A DNA stretch of 64,000 nucleotides from an uncultured Flavobacterium sp. (lineage in GTDB: Bacteria > Bacteroidota > Bacteroidia > Flavobacteriales > Flavobacteriaceae): the NCBI RefSeq assembly GCF_951805225.1, contig NZ_OX638201.1, positions 1 through 64,000 on the forward strand, given 5' to 3'. The notes under the pieces were generated by a model. It made no database searches. It had not been told where the DNA came from and saw nothing but the letters and a program-made list of their open reading frames with translations. How positions within the stretch are numbered: position 1 is the stretch's first letter; every line of letters begins with the position of its first letter. The position numbers were made by a program, and so were the translations under genes. Below are positions 25,823 through 33,856 of the stretch, one piece after another.

Positions 25823-26626
25823 TTAATAACCCAGCCAAAGCAATGCATTTACAAAATTATCACGCCAAAGTTTTTCGTTATGTTCGCCGCCTTTTACAAT
25901 TTTAGTTTTAGTTAAATGAAGACAATAACAGCGATTTTTTTCTAATAAACGTTCCATTTTAGTTACATCTTTTACCATGTCATCGTCTTCTTTATCACCA
26001 CATAAAAAGTAAATTTTTGTTTTGATTTTCGGAGCTTGTTCTGTTAAGGTATAAATGTCATTTGAAAACCAAAAAGAAGGAGAAAAAGCACCAACTTTTC
26101 CAAAAACTTCGGGATATTTCAAAGCGGCATAATAGGAAACTAATCCGCCAAGGGAACTTCCCATTATAATCGTATTTTTAGCTTTTGGTTTACTTCTGTA
26201 GTTTTTGTCGATATAAGGTTTTAAAGTTTTTACGATAAAATCAACATAATTGTTGGCATTTCCACCGCCGTATTTTTCATTTTTATAAGGTGTTAATTCG
26301 TCAATACGTTTGTCATTTCCATGTTCAATTCCAACTACAATTACTTGCGCTTTAAGACTATCCAGTTTTTCGTCGACATTCCATTCACCAACATAAGAAG
26401 TTTTAGCATCAAATAAATTCTGAGCATCTTGCATATAAATTACACTATATTTCTTTTGGGCTGAAGCCGAATAATTTTCGGGAAGATAAATCCAGATTTT
26501 TTTAGTCGTTTTTAATTGAGGCGCTTCAATTGTAAAAGTAGAGACGTTTTTTGAAGCCGTACTTTGTTGTGCATTTCCAACAAAAGTCATCCAAAGAAAA
26601 ATAGAAAAGAAGAATACTCGAATCAT
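25823..26626 (-). CDS. Exported esterase of the Fes/IroE-like alpha/beta hydrolase family
   Basis: Signal peptide residues 1-20 (VGNAQ). The mature domain shows IWIYLPENY and YSVIYMQDAQNLFD. The nucleophile elbow is GSSLGG with Ser158, an acid candidate lies in CGDKEDD, and His in KGGEHNEKLW. This is the putative-esterase family that includes enterochelin-esterase-like and esterase D-like enzymes. It is the first gene of the operon with the dipeptide epimerase (19 nt gap) and is probably periplasmic. Confidence 0.82.
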   Translation of the reverse strand: MIRVFFFSIFLWMTFVGNAQQSTASKNVSTFTIEAPQLKTTKKIWIYLPENYSASAQKKYSVIYMQDAQNLFDAKTSYVGEWNVDEKLDSLKAQVIVVGIEHGNDKRIDELTPYKNEKYGGGNANNYVDFIVKTLKPYIDKNYRSKPKAKNTIIMGSSLGGLVSYYAALKYPEVFGKVGAFSPSFWFSNDIYTLTEQAPKIKTKIYFLCGDKEDDDMVKDVTKMERLLEKNRCYCLHLTKTKIVKGGEHNEKLWRDNFVNALLWLGY

Positions 26627-26682
26627 GAGTTCTTTTGCGTTTTAGATTAAAAAACAATAATTTAGCTAAAAATAATAAATTG

Positions 26683-27084
26683 ATGAATACCGAGACCGAA
26701 AAGAGAAGTTTACTTTTAGAAATGATTGCTTTTTCTACCGTTGACGGCAAATTGCATAAAAGAGAATTTGATTTTTTATGGATTGTTGCTCAGGAATTAA
26801 ATATAGAATTCTCTGATTTTAAAGATTTATTTCATCAGGAAGAAACGATTGTAGTTATAAAATCAGAATTTCAGCGTATTCAGCAATTCTACAGATTGGC
26901 TTTGATTATGTATTGCGATGGTGTTTTGCACGAAAAAGAATCTACTGCAATTAGACAAATTGCGCTTGAAATGGGATTAAATCCAAGTGCTGTAAAGCGT
27001 GTTTTAGATTTAATGAAAAACGCGCCAAATGCGATGATTGATCCTAAAATTTTATTGAGAGTTTTTCAGGAACAGCACAATTAA
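26683..27084 (+). CDS. TerB-like protein, 133 aa
   Basis: All-helical protein starting MNTETEKRSLLLEMIAFSTVDG. The pattern MIAFSTVDGKLHKREFDFL ... LIMYCDGVLHEKESTAIRQIA is a pair of acidic loop-helix units, as in TerB/DjlA-N domains, which may bind a divalent metal. The Met at 26683 is favoured over the upstream 26635 frame, whose basic leader does not fit the family. Its TAA overlaps the uvrB stop (27081-27084), so the genes converge with no room between. Function unknown. Confidence 0.7.
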   Translation: MNTETEKRSLLLEMIAFSTVDGKLHKREFDFLWIVAQELNIEFSDFKDLFHQEETIVVIKSEFQRIQQFYRLALIMYCDGVLHEKESTAIRQIALEMGLNPSAVKRVLDLMKNAPNAMIDPKILLRVFQEQHN

Positions 27085-29072
27085 GGCAATTGTTCCTGAA
27101 GTTTTTTAATATCGTCACGCAATTTTGCAGCTTGCAAGAAATCTAATTCCTTCGCAGCTTTTTCCATTGATTTACGTTTCTCACGAATCATTTTTTCTAA
27201 ATCAGCTTTTGATAAATACGCCGTTTCTGGTTCTGCAGCAATAGATAATGTATGTCCTAATTCGTATTCTACTAATGGATTTTTGGTAAAAGCACTATCG
27301 ATTTTTTTATTTAAAGCTTGTGGGGTAATGCCATTTTCGACGTTGTAATTTATTTGTTTTGTTCTTCGATAATCTGTTTCATCGATTGTTCGTTGCATAC
27401 TCGCCGTCATTTTATCGGCATACAAAATTGCTTTTCCGTTTAAATTTCTTGCCGCACGACCAATAGTTTGTGTTAAAGATCTGTAGTTACGAAGAAATCC
27501 TTCTTTATCAGCATCTAAAATAGCAACTAGAGAAACTTCGGGTAAATCAAGACCTTCACGAAGTAAGTTGACACCAATTAAAACATCGAATATACCTTTT
27601 CGTAAATCCTGCATAATTTCGATACGTTCCAGAGTATCAACTTCAGAGTGTATGTAGCGACAACGAATGTTTACTTTAGTTAAATATTTGGCTAATTCTT
27701 CGGCCATTCTTTTAGTCAAAGTAGTCACTAAAACCCTTTCGTCTAATTCGCAGCGTACCTGAATTTCTTCGATTAAATCGTCGATTTGATTCAAACTCGG
27801 TCTGACTTCTATAATTGGATCTAACAATCCCGTTGGGCGAATAATTTGTTCGATATAAATACCATCTGTTTTTTGCAATTCGTAATCTGCCGGTGTTGCA
27901 GATACATAGATCACTTGATTTTGTATGGCTTCAAACTCTTCAAATTTCAAAGGTCTGTTATCCATTGCCGCAGGTAATCGGAAACCGTATTCAACCAGAT
28001 TTTCTTTACGGCTTCTATCGCCTCCATACATGGCGTGAACCTGAGAAACGGTTACGTGACTTTCATCTACAATCATTAAATAATCACTCGGGAAATAATC
28101 TAATAAACAGAACGGTCTTGTTCCGGCTTGTCTTCCGTCAAGGTATCTCGAATAATTCTCGATTCCGGAGCAATATCCTAATTCCCGTATCATTTCTAAG
28201 TCAAAATTAGTACGTTCTTCCAGACGTTTTGCTTCGAGATGTTTTCCTATTTCTTTAAAATAATCAACTTGTTTAACCAAATCTTGCTGAATTTCCCAAA
28301 TCGCCCCTTGCAGAACATCCGGAGAAGTCACGAACATATTAGCGGGATAAATCGTTAGTCTTTTAAACTTTTCAATTACTTGTGATGTCTTTGCATCAAA
28401 CGATTCTATTTCTTCGATTTCATCTCCAAAAAAGTGAATTCTAAAAGCATCGTCGGCATAACTGGGATATACTTCAACAGTGTCACCTTTTATTCTAAAA
28501 GTTCCCGGATTAAAATCGGCCTCGGTTCTGGCATATAAACTTTGTACTAAACTGTGTAATAATTTTGTTCTGGAAATTACCTGATCTCTGAAAATTTCGA
28601 TTACGTTTTTCTTAAATTCAACTGGATTCCCAATACCATATAAACACGAAACAGAAGCTACAACCAAGACATCTCGACGTCCTGAAAGTAGGGAAGATGT
28701 GGTGCTCAAACGCATTTTTTCAAGTTCTTCATTGATAGATAAATCTTTTTCAATAAAAACTCCAGTTACAGGCATAAAAGCTTCCGGTTGGTAATAATCG
28801 TAATAAGAAACGAAATATTCAACCGCATTATTTGGGAAAAACTGTTTGAATTCTGAATATAATTGTGCCGCTAAAGTCTTGTTATGTGCTAAAACTAAAG
28901 TCGGTTTTTGAACTTCTTGTATGACATTTGCAACCGTAAATGTTTTTCCGGATCCTGTAACTCCTAATAAAGTCTGATATTTTTCGCCGTCTACAATACC
29001 TTGCGAAAGTTTTTCAATTGCTTGTGGCTGATCACCTTTTGGACTATACTCTGAGGATACTTGGAAATTCAT
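27081..29072 (-). CDS. uvrB: Excinuclease ABC subunit B
   Basis: Damage-verification helicase of nucleotide excision repair, 663 aa. Walker A GVTGSGKT at 37-44, the beta-hairpin region YYDYYQPEAF near residue 92, the helicase motif DESH, motif VI QTIGRAARN, and the C-terminal UVR motif (KSMEKAAKELDFLQAAKLRD) that contacts UvrC are all present. It is complete and ordinary. uvrA and uvrC are not in the window. Confidence 0.97.
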   Translation of the reverse strand: MNFQVSSEYSPKGDQPQAIEKLSQGIVDGEKYQTLLGVTGSGKTFTVANVIQEVQKPTLVLAHNKTLAAQLYSEFKQFFPNNAVEYFVSYYDYYQPEAFMPVTGVFIEKDLSINEELEKMRLSTTSSLLSGRRDVLVVASVSCLYGIGNPVEFKKNVIEIFRDQVISRTKLLHSLVQSLYARTEADFNPGTFRIKGDTVEVYPSYADDAFRIHFFGDEIEEIESFDAKTSQVIEKFKRLTIYPANMFVTSPDVLQGAIWEIQQDLVKQVDYFKEIGKHLEAKRLEERTNFDLEMIRELGYCSGIENYSRYLDGRQAGTRPFCLLDYFPSDYLMIVDESHVTVSQVHAMYGGDRSRKENLVEYGFRLPAAMDNRPLKFEEFEAIQNQVIYVSATPADYELQKTDGIYIEQIIRPTGLLDPIIEVRPSLNQIDDLIEEIQVRCELDERVLVTTLTKRMAEELAKYLTKVNIRCRYIHSEVDTLERIEIMQDLRKGIFDVLIGVNLLREGLDLPEVSLVAILDADKEGFLRNYRSLTQTIGRAARNLNGKAILYADKMTASMQRTIDETDYRRTKQINYNVENGITPQALNKKIDSAFTKNPLVEYELGHTLSIAAEPETAYLSKADLEKMIREKRKSMEKAAKELDFLQAAKLRDDIKKLQEQLP

Positions 29073-29155
29073 TTTTGAAGGATGAAAAGATTAGTTTTGT
29101 AAAGATACAAAGTTTGAATTCTATAAAAAAGCCTGTGAGAAATTGTGTGAGTTTT

Positions 29156-29368
29156 GTGTAGTCCCTATGGGACAATCTCCTCTGATTAATTATCTTTTAC
29201 CAACATTTAATCTCTCCGAGATATTATCCTGTATGAATTATTGTGCTAATATTGGATTTCTAAAAAAGTATCTCGTTAGAGATTACATGTTGGTAGAAAA
29301 AATATTGGTAGAAATTGATAGAAAAAAGAGAATGACCACCTCGTAAAAATGTCCCGTAGGGACTACAC
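29156..29368. mobile_element. REP-pair element without transposase, copy 2
   Basis: Outer ends GTGTAGTCCCTATGGGACA (29156-29174) and TGTCCCGTAGGGACTACAC (29350-29368) are inverted. Inner arms are 29198-29222 (TACCAACATTTAATCTC, hairpin ATCTC-TCC-GAGAT) and 29270-29295 (hairpin ATCTC-GTTA-GAGAT, then TACATGTTGGTA). It fills the gap between uvrB and the next gene on the - strand and carries no gene. Confidence 0.78.
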
Positions 29369-29377
29369 CATCATGAA

Positions 29378-30322
29378 TTATTCTAAAAAATTAACCATTG
29401 CATCATTTACAATTTTAGATTGATCTATGGATAGAAAATGCCCGGCATCTTTGATTATTTTAGTTTTGCAATTAGGTAAATATTTTTGTGCACGTTCAAG
29501 ACTTTCTTCCGAATTGATGACGTCGTGATCGCCTATTAATACTAAAACAGGATTTTTGACAGATTCTAATTCTTTATCTGAAAAAGGAGTCATTTTAAGC
29601 ATGCTTGAATTTGATTTCGCATATTTATTAGCAAGATAAAATTGCTTTTTATAAATGGGACTAATTTTTTCTGGATGTGTAGAAAAGGTTTTTAATGTCT
29701 TTCCAAATTTCTTTTCGCTTGGAAAAAGTTTCAACATTAAGGCAGAACTTGTTTTTCCGACTTTATCAATAAATTTAAAGGTTTGCGCCGGACTTAGTAA
29801 AACTAGTTTATCTATCGAATTTTCTTTTTGAACGGCCAATAAAGTTGCAATCCAACCGCCGCGAGAAGCCGCTACAATGTCAAATTTCTTTAATTTATAA
29901 TGTGTAAAGATTTCGTTATATAAAAGCACTATTTCGTCAGACGAAAGTGGTTTTGCGCTTAAAGTGGATTTGTTGGGTTCCATTAAAAAATCAATGGCAT
30001 AAATGTGATGATTTTTGGCTAAAGCTTTAATATTCGGATACCACATCGTTGAGCTGGCGTCCATTCCGTGGAGTAAAACTAAGTCTTTTCCGTTTTTTGG
30101 ACCGGCGATTACAATATGTGCTGTTCCAAAACTGGTTTTTATATTTTCTTCGGAATATGGAATATCCCAAAGTTTCAAAGCTTTGTCGTAGGAACTTAAA
30201 TAGGTTTGCTTTTCAGATTTTGTTTTAAAAACGTAATCTTCAAATTTTGCTTTTTTAGACGAAGCGCAACTTGCAAGTAAAAGAAATAGGATAGTTCTAA
30301 TAAATATTTTTGGCGTACTCAT
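29378..30322 (-). CDS. Alpha/beta hydrolase lipoprotein
   Basis: SPase II lipobox LASC with Cys19. The hydrolase domain runs from about residue 60: LVLLHGMDASSTMW is the oxyanion-hole region, nucleophile Ser153 sits in AASRGG (not the usual GxSxG, but the elbow geometry is kept), acid Asp in VLIGDHDV, and His in DAGHFLSID. It is probably anchored in the periplasmic face of a membrane. Substrate unknown. Confidence 0.8.
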   Translation of the reverse strand: MSTPKIFIRTILFLLLASCASSKKAKFEDYVFKTKSEKQTYLSSYDKALKLWDIPYSEENIKTSFGTAHIVIAGPKNGKDLVLLHGMDASSTMWYPNIKALAKNHHIYAIDFLMEPNKSTLSAKPLSSDEIVLLYNEIFTHYKLKKFDIVAASRGGWIATLLAVQKENSIDKLVLLSPAQTFKFIDKVGKTSSALMLKLFPSEKKFGKTLKTFSTHPEKISPIYKKQFYLANKYAKSNSSMLKMTPFSDKELESVKNPVLVLIGDHDVINSEESLERAQKYLPNCKTKIIKDAGHFLSIDQSKIVNDAMVNFLE

Positions 30323-30397
30323 GTAATTAGATTTACTTTTAAAGGTACTGAGAATTACAGAGACAAAGTATCAGAATTTTAGTTTAAAGTATCAGAA

Positions 30398-30637
30398 TTA
30401 CAATCTCTTAGGATCTTTTACGGTTAGATGATAGATTTGTACGATTGCCAAAATAGCATTTGGAATAATAACGGGTAAAAGCCATTGACTAACATCTTTA
30501 TAGTCTTTTAGAAAGATGCCGTAGATTACAAAACAGATGCATCCGAAGAGATTAATAAAGCGTATTGTTCTGAGATCTTTCAGCAGAAAACCTCCGACTA
30601 TAAAAAATGATGCGAGGTAACCAATATAATCAGCCAT
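30398..30637 (-). CDS. Small membrane protein, YgjV/SemiSWEET-like, 79 aa
   Basis: Three hydrophobic helices (about 3-20, 28-44 and 53-71) with the first loop containing KDLRTIRFINLFGC. That three-helix size and the LRTIR...N pattern resemble YgjV-type or half-SWEET proteins, which work as dimers. Substrate unknown. It has no close operon partner. Confidence 0.6.
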   Translation of the reverse strand: MADYIGYLASFFIVGGFLLKDLRTIRFINLFGCICFVIYGIFLKDYKDVSQWLLPVIIPNAILAIVQIYHLTVKDPKRL

Positions 30638-30714
30638 AATTTATTAATTGCTTTTATAGTAAATTTACCAAAAGCAAATTATAAAATCAAGTTTTATATC
30701 TGAAAATCAATCGT

Positions 30715-31665
30715 TTAAAGTTTGAATGATTTCTGTTGACTTTCGCTCATAAAAGTCCAGGCTACAACACGGCTTGTTTTTTGGCCTTGAGCCATATCGA
30801 TTGTTTTGATTGTAGCGGCATTTACTTTATTTAATGTTTTGTAAATGCTGGACAAGTTTTCTCTTTTTGAAACTAAAGTTGTGAACCACAAACATTGCAT
30901 GGCGAATTTTGCACTTTCGTAAATCATTTGGGTTACAAAACCAATTTCGCCGCCATCGCACCATAATTCGGCATTATGACCGCCGAAGTTTAAAACTGGA
31001 TTTGTTTTTTTCTTTTCTTTCGGATTTAAATTCGAAACTTTGCGAACGGTACTTTGATTCGCATCTTCGGCAGAAGAATGAAAAGGAGGATTACACATCG
31101 TGAAGGTAAAACGATCTTCTGGCGTAATGATATTTTTGAATATAAAACGAGATTCTGTTTGTTGTTGTAAACTTATCGCATCAATCAATTGTGGATTTGC
31201 TTCGATGATTTTACTGCAATTTTCAATTGCTTTTTCGTCGATATCTGTTCCCACAAAACTCCAATCGTAAATTGCATTTCCCAGAATTGGATAAATACAA
31301 TTGGCGCCGGTTCCTACATCTAATCCTAAAACTGATGAACCTTGAGGAATCATTCCGTTGTTGGTTTCTGCTAATAAATCGGCTAGGTAATGTATATAAT
31401 CTGCTCTTCCGGGAATTGGAGGGCAAAGGTAATTTTTAGGAATATCCCAATTTCGAATGTCGTAATACGTTTGTAATAATGCTTTGTTGAGCAATTTTAC
31501 TGAAATTGGATTACTGAAATCTATAGTTTCAATTCCGTGAACGTTTACGGCGACTTGAGATTTTAATTCAGGACAATTCGCGATAAGAAGTTTGAAATCA
31601 TAACGAGAACGATGAAGATTTCTGGGATGTAATATGTTTTTTTCGGAATTGTCTGTTTCTTTCAT
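30715..31665 (-). CDS. rlmF: 23S rRNA (adenine-1618-N6)-methyltransferase
   Basis: 316 aa from the Met at 31665 (MKETDNSEKN); a longer frame from 31695 overlaps the promoter element. The N-terminal substrate part has LHPRNLHRSRYDF and CPPIPGRADYIHYLADLL, characteristic of RlmF. The SAM motif LDVGTGANC is at 115-123 and the catalytic motif NPPF at 192-195. It methylates A1618 of 23S rRNA. Single-gene transcript. Confidence 0.93.
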   Translation of the reverse strand: MKETDNSEKNILHPRNLHRSRYDFKLLIANCPELKSQVAVNVHGIETIDFSNPISVKLLNKALLQTYYDIRNWDIPKNYLCPPIPGRADYIHYLADLLAETNNGMIPQGSSVLGLDVGTGANCIYPILGNAIYDWSFVGTDIDEKAIENCSKIIEANPQLIDAISLQQQTESRFIFKNIITPEDRFTFTMCNPPFHSSAEDANQSTVRKVSNLNPKEKKKTNPVLNFGGHNAELWCDGGEIGFVTQMIYESAKFAMQCLWFTTLVSKRENLSSIYKTLNKVNAATIKTIDMAQGQKTSRVVAWTFMSESQQKSFKL

Positions 31666-31682
31666 TTTTGTGAATTTCCGTG

Positions 31683-31690
31683 CAAAGATA
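31683..31690 (-). promoter_or_regulatory. -7 promoter element of rlmF
   Basis: TATCTTTG on the - strand (TAnnTTTG), 17 nt before the ATG at 31665. Confidence 0.5.
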
Positions 31691-31734
31691 GTCATTCCTT
31701 TTGGAGAAAGAGGTAATTATGGAAACCATCGTTC

Positions 31735-31815
31735 TAGCCCTGATGGGAACGGCATCCTTTTTCTGGCTCCTTTAGCCAGGAAAAGATATAGGGGACAGCA
31801 GGAAATAGCTCCTAA
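31735..31815. repeat. Structured intergenic repeat (TAGCCC...AGCTCCT), copy 1
   Basis: Begins TAGCCCTGATGGGAACGGCA and ends GCAGGAAATAGCTCCTAA. Between is a hairpin CCTTTTTCTGGCT / AGCCAGGAAAAGA. The end blocks (TAGCCC/AGCTCC) and the central CCTTTT...AAAAGA hairpin recur at 41672-41749 with a different loop. The conserved ends with a variable hairpin suggest a structured element; it may correspond to an Rfam Bacteroidota motif such as Flavo-1, which I cannot confirm. Confidence 0.55.
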
Positions 31816-31868
31816 TTCTTCGACTTCGCTCAGAATGATGATAGTAAGATTCCAAATTCCAAATGCGA

Positions 31869-32017
31869 GTTTAAACACATAGAAACATAGATTTTTAGGT
31901 TGATCTTAAGGGGACAAAAAAAGCTAGCTTTTTCACATAGTTTTACTAATGTGTTTTATTGCGGAGTAAAACGACTTTTTTATAGGTTTACAGACTATGT
32001 TTCTATGTGTTTAAAAC
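31869..32017. repeat. Inverted repeat GTTTAAACACATAGAAACATAG
   Basis: Left arm 31869-31890 pairs with right arm 31995-32017, enclosing about 100 bp with no gene. The arms match in 20 or more positions. It fills the rest of the gap between rlmF and the thiamine pyrophosphokinase gene. Confidence 0.6.
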
Positions 32018-32042
32018 AAATTTGTATGTAAAAATGATCCAA

Positions 32043-32705
32043 TTAATCCATGCATTCCATTAGCAATAAATCGCCGTCAGTATGAGTAATGGTTACAAGT
32101 CCGTCTTGGGCAACGGCATTGCTGCTGCCGGTTCTATAGCCAATTGTCAAGGTGTCGTTTTGCAATGGATATTCTAAATTGATGGAATTAATACCGTTTA
32201 CAACGCCAATTGGAATCAGGGAAATTGGTGTTTTTGCCGTGTACCATTTCTCGAATTTGTTGGGCAATAAAAAGATTTTGGAGTGATCGTCGAGAATTAC
32301 AATTTTGATTAAATTGCGGTAACGAACGATGTTGGTAAGGTTTGTAATGGTATGATCGGCGCGTTTTCCGGTTGCCCAAACTACGTTTACGGCTGGAATT
32401 TTTCTTTCGATTAAATAATCGAAAGCTTTCTCTAAATCGGTTTTGTTTTGATCTGGTGTGTGAACAATTTCGATTGGATATTGTGATGTTTTGTAAATTT
32501 CGGGATCAAAACCGCGGTCGAAATCTCCTAAAAGAACGTCGACTTTTATGTCTAATTCGATTACTCTTTCGATGGCTGAATCGAGTACAACTACCAATGG
32601 CGACCATTCTAATAATTGGCCTAATAACTCTGGATTACATGCTGCTCCGTTGGCAATAATTAAGGCTGGTTCCTGGTCGTCGCGTACGATATGGTGTGAA
32701 GACAT
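32043..32705 (-). CDS. thiN: Thiamine pyrophosphokinase
   Basis: Transfers pyrophosphate from ATP to thiamine, giving thiamine pyrophosphate. 220 aa with LIIANGA near the N-terminus, VLLGDFDRG at about 57-65 (the DFD motif), HTPDQNKTDLEKAFDYL for nucleotide/Mg binding, and the C-terminal thiamine-binding strand GSSNAVAQDG. The residue after DFD is Arg where Ser is common in other phyla. Single gene. Confidence 0.88.
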   Translation of the reverse strand: MSSHHIVRDDQEPALIIANGAACNPELLGQLLEWSPLVVVLDSAIERVIELDIKVDVLLGDFDRGFDPEIYKTSQYPIEIVHTPDQNKTDLEKAFDYLIERKIPAVNVVWATGKRADHTITNLTNIVRYRNLIKIVILDDHSKIFLLPNKFEKWYTAKTPISLIPIGVVNGINSINLEYPLQNDTLTIGYRTGSSNAVAQDGLVTITHTDGDLLLMECMD

Positions 32706-32731
32706 TATGATTCTTGATTTGAAATGTGCTG

Positions 32732-32739
32732 CAAATGTA
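32732..32739 (-). promoter_or_regulatory. -7 promoter element of the thiamine pyrophosphokinase gene
   Basis: TACATTTG on the - strand (TAnnTTTG), 26 nt before the ATG. Confidence 0.5.
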
Positions 32740-32754
32740 CGAAAGGATAAGATT

Positions 32755-32774
32755 GTAGTCCCGAAGTTTCGGGA
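32755..32774. repeat. Solo GTAG-hairpin repeat
   Basis: GTAG followed by TCCCGAA / TTCGGGA with a 2-nt loop. A similar palindrome without the GTAG is at 63150-63165. It resembles a single REP unit. Confidence 0.45.
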
Positions 32775-32794
32775 TAGATTTTAGATTTTTTTGA

Positions 32795-32849
32795 ATTAAG
32801 ATATTAAGTTTCATTAAGTTTTAATCTTAATGAAACTTAATATCTTAAT
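32795..32849. repeat. Perfect 24-bp inverted repeat
   Basis: Arms 32795-32818 and 32826-32849 (ATTAAGATATTAAGTTTCAT and onward) are exact reverse complements around a 7-nt loop. It lies 12 nt past the RidA stop and could also end that transcript, though the stem is AT-only. Confidence 0.7.
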
Positions 32850-32861
32850 GGTGAAGAAAAC

Positions 32862-33320
32862 TTATTTTGATGCTTTAAATGCTGTTGCGTCGACTTCGAT
32901 TAACATTCCGTCGATGGCTAGTTTTGAAACGGGAATTAATGTGCTTGCCGGAAATGGTTTGTTTTTCCAAACTTTGCTTATTTCTTCTTCCCATATTTTG
33001 AGTTTTTCAGGAGAATGATTGACTATTAGAATCGTTATTTTCATGACATTCTCCGGTTTTAGATTATAACTGTCAAGAACTGTTACAATGTTTTTTAAGG
33101 CAATTTGTGTTTGTTCTCTAAAGTTGGTACTTAAAGTATGTTCTTTACCTAATCCGCCGCTTTGTCCGGAAATGTAGACGAATTCGCCGGGAGTTGAAAC
33201 TGATGAAGAGTGACTAAAACCGTAAGGAGTTGGATCAAATAATGAAGAAGGGTTTTTGAAATTTTGTGCTTTTACAACAAATGCAGAAAATAAAAGTAAG
33301 GCAAGAAGTAAATGTTTCAT
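32862..33320 (-). CDS. Exported RidA-family protein
   Basis: Signal peptide residues 1-18 (FVVKAQ). A RidA/YjgF/UK114 domain follows: FVYISGQSG, then TQIALKNIVTVLDSYNLKPENVMKITILIV, and FPASTLIPVSKLAIDGMLIEVDATA. Cytosolic RidA hydrolyses reactive enamine/imine intermediates; the key Arg of that activity (usually in the RxTxxV region) is not obvious, here replaced by PASTLIPV. An exported copy is likely to have another role. Confidence 0.85.
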   Translation of the reverse strand: MKHLLLALLLFSAFVVKAQNFKNPSSLFDPTPYGFSHSSSVSTPGEFVYISGQSGGLGKEHTLSTNFREQTQIALKNIVTVLDSYNLKPENVMKITILIVNHSPEKLKIWEEEISKVWKNKPFPASTLIPVSKLAIDGMLIEVDATAFKASK

Positions 33321-33405
33321 GTTTTAAAAAATTAGAATTAAGTATTGACAAAGGTTACTCAATTCTAATTTTTATGCCTTTACATATGTTGAGACTGAAA
33401 ACTAT

Positions 33406-33849
33406 TTAATCTAACAATCTTCTGTGGTAATTGATTTGCCCTAAATGATAGGCTAAATGTGTAGAAAGATGTACCAGAAAAAAGCCTGTTGTCATTTCTT
33501 TTTCAAAAACTATCATAGGATAAATTTCTTCTAAATCAAAAATAGATAATGTATCAAGTGCTTTATCTACAACCAGCATTGTATCGTCTATTTTGGCAAT
33601 TAATTCGGCTTTTGGAACGTTTTTCAGAGAAAATTCTAAAGGACGATCTCGAACATAATCTGTTTTGCCAATTTGATTTCCAATAAAAAGATTGATATTT
33701 CCGATAAGGTGTAAGCAAAGATTTCCAGCTGAATTGGAAACTTGTTTGTCAATTGCCCAAATCTGACTTTCGTTTTGATACGATTCTATTTCAAGTTTTA
33801 ATTTGTTAAGATCTCGGTCAAAAAGCGATTTTAAGGTTTCGATTAGCAT
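33406..33849 (-). CDS. DinB-family protein (DUF1572-like)
   Basis: 147-aa four-helix-bundle protein with the three metal-binding histidine positions His47 (NLCLHLIGN), His131 and His135 (STHLAYHLGQINYHRRLL). No signal peptide. DinB proteins are putative metal-dependent transferases or hydrolases, some using bacillithiol or mycothiol. It is the last gene of a likely four-gene unit: it starts 7 nt after the GyrI-like stop. Confidence 0.82.
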   Translation of the reverse strand: MLIETLKSLFDRDLNKLKLEIESYQNESQIWAIDKQVSNSAGNLCLHLIGNINLFIGNQIGKTDYVRDRPLEFSLKNVPKAELIAKIDDTMLVVDKALDTLSIFDLEEIYPMIVFEKEMTTGFFLVHLSTHLAYHLGQINYHRRLLD

Positions 33850-33856
33850 GATATTT

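Noticed and set aside
24793..25848. Longer start for the dipeptide epimerase at 25848
   Set aside because: It would overlap the upstream esterase coding end by 26 nt, and the added residues do not fit the family; the Met at 25803 begins the conserved N-terminal domain.
29143..29346. A 67-codon frame over the REP-pair element
   Set aside because: It spans the hairpins at 29156-29295 and has no recognisable product; the element explains the sequence.
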